This document shows, piece after piece, positions 7,366 to 11,116 of a stretch of 11,116 nucleotides of DNA; the first letter of the stretch is position 1; each line of letters opens with the position of its first letter. The notes under the pieces are model-generated. The model ran no database searches. It worked only from the letters and a program-made list of their open reading frames with translations, and was not told the origin of the DNA. Both the position numbers and the translations under genes were made by a program. This DNA comes from an uncultured Collinsella sp. (GTDB lineage Bacteria; Actinomycetota; Coriobacteriia; Coriobacteriales; Coriobacteriaceae): assembly GCA_959602875.1 (NCBI GenBank), contig CAUGVQ010000067.1:1-11116 (forward strand), in the 5' to 3' direction.

Positions 7366-8133
7366 GTGAACAGGTCCGTTGTCGTCTTTGATATGGACGG
7401 CACTCTGCTCGACGCCGACAGCAACGTGATCGGGGGAGAGCGCACCGTCGAGCTCCTGGGGCGCCTGCAGGACGCCGGCTGCACGATGGCAATCTGCACC
7501 GGCCGACTCGATCACGATATCGTCCGCGCGGGGGCTCGCTTTGGGCTCGATTTCAAGAACCGCATCTCGCAGCACGGTGCCGTCATGATCAGCGGCTCCA
7601 CGCTCCGCGCGGAGCTGATGGACAAGGACGAGGCTCGCGAGATCCTCACCTACATCGAGGCTTCGGGTGCGCCCATCCGCGTGGAGATGAACACGGTCGC
7701 CAACCGCTACTGGCACTCCGACCGCGACCCGGATTTCCCCAAGGAGCTCTACGACTCGCATGTCATCAAGAGCGACTTCTTCGAGTTGATCGAGTGCCAG
7801 CCGGTGGTTCTGTTTCTGCTCATCGGCGAGGAGCGCGACCTCGCGCCCATAGCCGAGCACGTGCGTGCCACCTGCACGTGCACGCAGGCAGTTATGAGCT
7901 CTTCGACCTCGCTCGAGCTCATGTCGGTCGACGTCTCCAAGGGCCAGGCCATCGAGAGCCTTTACCCGGGATGCGACGTGTACGCCATCGGCGACGCTCC
8001 GAACGACTATGGTATGTTCGACGTCGCGCGCGTGGGCTATCTCGTCTCCGATGCCGAGTGCCCCTATGACGTCGTGCGCTGCCCAAGCATCGCCGAAGCG
8101 CTTGAGGACATTGCCTCCCGCGTGCTGGGGTAA
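7366..8133 (+). CDS. Cof-type HAD-superfamily phosphatase
   Basis: Predicted cytoplasmic Mg-dependent phosphatase acting on a sugar phosphate or similar small metabolite. The 255 residues have all four HAD motifs: FDMDGT (8-13, nucleophile D9, acid D11), CTGR (44-47, T45), K192 in VDVSKGQ, and GDAPND (209-214). A mixed cap domain lies between motifs II and III, as in the IIB (Cof) subclass, which is usually 250-290 residues. The start is GTG 7366 with AAAGGTAGG upstream at 7348-7356; no better in-frame ATG is present. Its place between the EIIC permease gene and the DUF4127 gene suggests it dephosphorylates an imported phospho-sugar or its product. That role is inferred from context, since HAD substrates cannot be read from sequence. 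Confidence 0.9.
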   Translation: MNRSVVVFDMDGTLLDADSNVIGGERTVELLGRLQDAGCTMAICTGRLDHDIVRAGARFGLDFKNRISQHGAVMISGSTLRAELMDKDEAREILTYIEASGAPIRVEMNTVANRYWHSDRDPDFPKELYDSHVIKSDFFELIECQPVVLFLLIGEERDLAPIAEHVRATCTCTQAVMSSSTSLELMSVDVSKGQAIESLYPGCDVYAIGDAPNDYGMFDVARVGYLVSDAECPYDVVRCPSIAEALEDIASRVLG

Positions 8134-8151
8134 GCTGGATGTAGTGGAACC

Positions 8152-8190
8152 GGTGCGGCCGCCCGCCCGTCCGGGCGTGGCGGTCGCACC
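8152..8190 (+). repeat. Long intercistronic stem-loop between HAD and DUF4127 genes
   Basis: GGTGCG, CCGCC and CGCCC on the left pair with GGGCG, GGCGG and CGCACC on the right, with one G-T pair, one bulged T and a GTCC loop: 16 Watson-Crick pairs. No T-tract follows; CTATCGATAG and the Shine-Dalgarno AGGAAG come next. It is probably an mRNA stabiliser, processing site or partial attenuator within the operon. Confidence 0.6.
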
Positions 8191-8211
8191 CTATCGATAG
8201 GAAGTGTGACC

Positions 8212-9717
8212 ATGAAGGTTCTGCTGCTGCCGCTTGACGAGCGGCCCTGCAACCGCGTGTTCCCGCAGATGATCGCCGAGTCAAACGACGAGATCGAGCT
8301 CGTCGTCCCGCCGCTCGAGCTGTTAGGCGACAAGAAAAAGCCTGCCGACGTCGCGGGCATCTCCGCCTTCCTCGAGGAGCAGGCTGCCGGCTGCGACGCC
8401 GCCGTGCTCTCGCTCGACATGCTGCTCTACGGTGGCCTCATCCCCTCGCGCTTGCACCACCTGGAGCGTGCGGAGCTTGATGGGCGCCTGGATGCAGTGC
8501 GCGCCCTCAAGCGCGCAAACCCGGCGATGCGCGTGTACGCCTTCCAGTGCATCATGCGCTGCCCGTCGTACGATTCCGCCGAGGAAGAGCCCGACTACTA
8601 CGAGGACTTTGGCTTTGTGCTGTTCCGCCGCAAGTACCTCCTCGATGTGCGCGAGCGCACCGGCGAGCTCTCCGCCGACGAGGAGCGCGAGCTTGCCGCC
8701 ATTGAGGTGCCCGAGGAGGTGCTCAGCGACTACGAGCACCGCCGCGACCTCAACTGCGATATGAACATCGCCGTCCTCGACCTCATCGGCGAGGGTGCCA
8801 TCGACTTCCTCGTAATCCCGCAGGACGACTCGGCTCCCTTTGGCTACACCGCGATCGCGCAGAAGCGCGTCATCGCCGCGCTGAAGGAGCGCCGCCTCGA
8901 CGACCGGGTGATGATCTACCCCGGCGCCGACGAGGTGGCCATGTCGCTTCTCACGCGCGCCTGGGTGGAGCATGAGGGTCTGCGTCCGAGCATCTGGCCC
9001 TTCTACGCCTCGGTGCTCGGCCCCACAATCGTGCCCAACTATGAGGACCGGCCCATGTTTGAGAGCCTGAAGTCCCATGTGCGCGTGGCGGGCGCGCGCT
9101 TTGCGGACGTACCCTCCGAGGCCGACGTGATACTTGCCATCAACGCTCCGGGCAAGGTCATGCAGGAGTCGTTCGTAGCGCCCGAGGAGGTTGACCTCAC
9201 CTACACGAGCTATCGCAACCTCGCCGACTTTACGCAGCGCATCGCTGAACATCTGGCGCGCGGGCGCCGCGTGGCCCTTTGCGACAGCGCCTTTAGCAAC
9301 GGTGGCGACCGCGCCTGCATCGAGCAGCTCGACCGTTTGGGCGTGCTGAGTTCGCTTGCGAGCTACGCCGGCTGGAACACCAACTGCAACACGCTCGGCA
9401 CCACGCTCGCCCAGGCCATCGTCGGGCGCCCCGGGCAGGCGGCCACCCGCAACCTCTGCTACCGCATCATCGAGGATGTCTTCTACCAGGCGGAGGTGCG
9501 CCCCGCGGTGGTCGATCGCGACCTGCCCGCGATGGGGCTTTCGTATTACGATTTTGGCGTCCGACGGGCGGATGTGGAGGAGCTCATTCGCGGCGAGCTC
9601 CAGCAGCGTTTTGACACGCTCGACCTGGCACGGGAACACCCGGTGCGCATCGAGAGCGTCTACATGCCCTGGCGCCGCATGTTCGAGATCGGTATGGAGA
9701 TAGAGCTGGAGGCGTGA
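8212..9717 (+). CDS. DUF4127 family protein (function unknown)
   Basis: A 501-residue, apparently cytoplasmic protein with no signal peptide or membrane segment. I recognise the DUF4127 hallmarks: LPLDERPCN at residues 6-14, SLDMLLYGGLIPSR (67-80), PQDDSAPFG (203-211), YPGADEVA (236-243), NAPG (311-314), DSAFSNGGD (358-366) and AGWNTNCNTLGT (386-397). Several are rich in Asp/Asn, as in an enzyme active site; which residues are catalytic is unknown. Length is typical of the family. ATG 8212 is chosen because AGGAAG (8199-8204) lies seven bases upstream; the in-frame GTG at 8206 would leave almost no spacer. One base separates its stop from the SGNH start. Its slot in a PTS operon lacking any known glycosidase suggests, without proof, a hydrolase acting on the imported phospho-sugar. 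Confidence 0.87.
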   Translation: MKVLLLPLDERPCNRVFPQMIAESNDEIELVVPPLELLGDKKKPADVAGISAFLEEQAAGCDAAVLSLDMLLYGGLIPSRLHHLERAELDGRLDAVRALKRANPAMRVYAFQCIMRCPSYDSAEEEPDYYEDFGFVLFRRKYLLDVRERTGELSADEERELAAIEVPEEVLSDYEHRRDLNCDMNIAVLDLIGEGAIDFLVIPQDDSAPFGYTAIAQKRVIAALKERRLDDRVMIYPGADEVAMSLLTRAWVEHEGLRPSIWPFYASVLGPTIVPNYEDRPMFESLKSHVRVAGARFADVPSEADVILAINAPGKVMQESFVAPEEVDLTYTSYRNLADFTQRIAEHLARGRRVALCDSAFSNGGDRACIEQLDRLGVLSSLASYAGWNTNCNTLGTTLAQAIVGRPGQAATRNLCYRIIEDVFYQAEVRPAVVDRDLPAMGLSYYDFGVRRADVEELIRGELQQRFDTLDLAREHPVRIESVYMPWRRMFEIGMEIELEA

Positions 9718-9718
9718 T

Positions 9719-10384
9719 ATGCGCGAGGAAATGATCTACAACCCGCACTACTACCAGCTGCGCGAGGGACAGCTCGAGCGCATGCTCACCATCGTGCGCG
9801 GCAACCGCGGCGCCGAGCCGGGCGGGGTAGTGTTCTTTGGCGATTCCCTGACCGAGACCTATCCCATAGAGCGGTGCTTTCCTGAGCTGCCCGTGAAGTA
9901 CAACTGCGGCCTCGGTGGCGCCACCGCGGAGGAGCTGCTCTGGATCGTGGACGAGGGTGTGATCAAGTACCGCCCCTCGCTTGTAGTCCTCATGGTGGGA
10001 ATCAACGACCTCGGCAACACGGCGATGGCAAGCCCTAAGGAGATCGCCTGCCATGTGAAGGAGCTCATCGACGTCATCTGCGGCAACCTGCCCGATGCGC
10101 GCGTGCTCCTTTGGTCGACGCTGCCCTGCGTGGAGGCGCTGCGCAGCTACCACCAGGTGCCGGGTATCAGGAACAACGATTTGGTGCGGATGATCTTTGA
10201 CCAGGAGCGCGAACTCGTACGTGACCGCAACGTTACGTTTGTGGACGTGTTCCCGGAGTTTGTGGACGAGCAGAACGAGGCGCGCACGGAGTACTACCGC
10301 GACGGTCTGCATCTGAACGATGTGGGGTTTGACCGTCTGACGGAGCTTCTGGCACCGGAGATCCATAAGCTGCTCGAGGCGTAG
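9719..10384 (+). CDS. SGNH/GDSL-family hydrolase (cytoplasmic esterase or deacetylase)
   Basis: Predicted Ser-His-Asp hydrolase of an ester, possibly an O-acyl group on a carbohydrate. The 221-residue protein has all four SGNH blocks: FFGDSLTE (block I, nucleophile S43), NCGLGGAT (block II glycine), GIND (94-97, N96) and DGLHL (D195, H198). It has no signal peptide, unlike many secreted members, so it should act on an internal substrate. ATG 9719 has GGAGG (9708-9712) at six bases, inside the end of the DUF4127 gene, and one base separates the two genes. This near-abutting arrangement implies co-translation and probably a shared pathway step. It is the last gene before the operon terminator. 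Substrate is unknown; sugar esterase is inferred from context. Confidence 0.92.
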   Translation: MREEMIYNPHYYQLREGQLERMLTIVRGNRGAEPGGVVFFGDSLTETYPIERCFPELPVKYNCGLGGATAEELLWIVDEGVIKYRPSLVVLMVGINDLGNTAMASPKEIACHVKELIDVICGNLPDARVLLWSTLPCVEALRSYHQVPGIRNNDLVRMIFDQERELVRDRNVTFVDVFPEFVDEQNEARTEYYRDGLHLNDVGFDRLTELLAPEIHKLLEA

Positions 10385-10419
10385 CATCCGGATTAAGGCG
10401 AAGCACAAGCCAATAGCGC

Positions 10420-10450
10420 AAGGAGGGTCCTGCGGGACCCTCCTTCTTGT
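10420..10450 (+). terminator. Rho-independent terminator of the PTS operon
   Basis: AAGGAGGGTCC (10420-10430) pairs perfectly with GGACCCTCCTT (10435-10445) around a TGCG loop, followed by CTTGT on the plus strand. The minus-strand side has no T-run, so it probably serves mainly the plus-strand operon, although the minus-strand gene converges on it. Confidence 0.85.
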
Positions 10451-10475
10451 ATGAAAAGTCTCTTGTATGGAAAAG
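10445..10475. repeat. Short imperfect tandem repeat beside the terminator
   Basis: TCTTGTATGAAAAG (10445-10458) is followed at 10461 by TCTTGTATGGAAAAG, identical except for one inserted G. It probably arose by a local duplication and has no evident function. Confidence 0.5.
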
Positions 10476-10483
10476 CGTGGTGC

Positions 10484-11116
10484 CTACGCGAGGTCGCGCG
10501 CCGCGGGTGTGCCGTGGGAGCCGGTCGCTTCGGTGACGCCGGCCACGAGCGCGGCTTCGAGGGCGCGCGTAGCGGCGAGGCCGATGACGTCGAGCGGGGG
10601 TTGGTCGCCCTCGAGTTCGCCGGTTGCCATCACGTAGACGGTATCGCCGTCGTTGGTGGTGTGCGTAGGGCGGATGACGTGTGCATAGGCGTCCGCCGCC
10701 ATCTGGGCGACCTTGGTGGCCTCGGCCTTGGTGAGGCGGGCGTTGGTGACAACGCAGCTGATGGTGGTATTCGTACGGTCGAGCGGCATCTGGGCACGGG
10801 CGCCGGCGGCGAGCAGGGCGTCCTCCATGTCAGCGATTTCGCGCGCGTCGGGCGCGGTGCGCATGCCGGCGATCGTAGCGCCCGTCGTGGGGTCGCAGAC
10901 GTTACCGCAGGCGTTGACCACGGCTATGGCACCCACGCAGAGGTTGCCGAGGGAGAAGGCGCGTGCACCGAGGCCGCCCTTCATGGCGCAGGCGGGCCCG
11001 TTGAGCTTGCCCACGGTCGCGCCCGCGCCGGCGCCGACGGAACCCTCTGCAGGCGGAGCGGTCTGGTCGCCGTCGAGCGCCGCGACAGTTGCCGCGCGGC
11101 CCGCCGTCACGTCGGG
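10484..11116 (-). CDS. P1-family (DmpA/NylC-type) peptidase, C-terminal part
   Basis: N-terminal-nucleophile hydrolase of the S58/DmpA group, related to D-aminopeptidase and nylon-oligomer hydrolase NylC. The visible 210 codons run from the right edge to a TAG at 10484-10486; the N-terminus lies outside. The frame is open to the edge (reading PDVTAGRAAT), so a GTG at 11110 is an internal codon, not a start. Family features include VGAGAGATVGKLNG, GGLGARAF, and DRTNTTISCVVTNARLTKAEA followed by DGDTVYVMATGE. The Asn-Thr in DRTNTT (Thr codon 10766-10768) aligns with the autocleavage site that in NylC frees a catalytic Thr; here it would create the small subunit. The gene is convergent with the PTS operon and probably unrelated to it. 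Substrate is unknown. Confidence 0.88.
   Translation of the reverse strand, partial: PDVTAGRAATVAALDGDQTAPPAEGSVGAGAGATVGKLNGPACAMKGGLGARAFSLGNLCVGAIAVVNACGNVCDPTTGATIAGMRTAPDAREIADMEDALLAAGARAQMPLDRTNTTISCVVTNARLTKAEATKVAQMAADAYAHVIRPTHTTNDGDTVYVMATGELEGDQPPLDVIGLAATRALEAALVAGVTEATGSHGTPAARDLA

Noticed and set aside
8191..8200. 10-bp palindrome CTATCGATAG before the DUF4127 gene
   Set aside because: A 10-bp palindrome is expected about ten times in a window of this size; it is also just ahead of the ribosome site, and I see no second copy.
8323..9639. Minus-strand open frame of 438 codons opposite the DUF4127 gene
   Set aside because: Antisense shadow; the plus frame has family motifs, a good ribosome site and tight coupling to the next gene.
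9584..10408. Minus-strand open frame opposite the SGNH gene
   Set aside because: It spans the DUF4127/SGNH junction in antisense and has no motif; the plus frame has all four SGNH blocks.

Overview
The window is GC-rich and densely coded, with no rRNA, tRNA, CRISPR array or mobile element that I can recognise. Gene content (a short-form phosphate acetyltransferase, UDP-galactopyranose mutase, a cellobiose-family PTS and a P1-family peptidase), the strong G/C preference at third codon positions and the use of GTG starts fit an anaerobic, sugar-fermenting high-GC actinobacterium. My best guess is Coriobacteriia (Collinsella-like). That assignment is inferred from overall feel, not from any alignment.

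Layout. (1) Positions 1-691, minus strand: the N-terminal 230 codons of phosphate acetyltransferase; the rest lies off the left edge. (2) Positions 692-910: a divergent regulatory region with an inverted pair of -10-like hexamers and a hairpin in the glf leader. (3) Positions 911-3167, plus strand: a two-gene unit of UDP-galactopyranose mutase and a GT2 glycosyltransferase that overlap by a few bases, closed by a clear rho-independent terminator. This looks like a small galactofuranose glycan module. (4) Positions 3168-3401: no gene, only the terminator and a probable promoter/leader. (5) Positions 3402-10384, plus strand: a seven-gene operon in the order PRD regulator, EIIB, EIIA, EIIC (lactose/cellobiose PTS family), Cof-type HAD phosphatase, DUF4127 protein, SGNH esterase. 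It ends in an 11-bp-stem terminator. (6) Positions 10484-11116, minus strand: the C-terminal part of a P1-family (DmpA/NylC-type) self-processing peptidase, convergent with the operon and cut by the right edge.

How it may work. The PTS operon carries its own activator and a complete EIIA/EIIB/EIIC set, so it should import and phosphorylate a beta-linked disaccharide or similar glycoside. It contains no recognisable 6-phospho-beta-glucosidase or other known glycoside hydrolase. The catabolic slots are filled by DUF4127, an SGNH esterase and a HAD phosphatase, none with a visible signal peptide. The most interesting hypothesis here is that DUF4127 plus SGNH form a cytoplasmic processing module for an acylated or otherwise modified phosphorylated sugar. 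The junctions fall into tightly coupled blocks (regulator-EIIB-EIIA; DUF4127-SGNH) separated by gaps with dyad-symmetric sequences, which suggests segment-wise tuning of expression.
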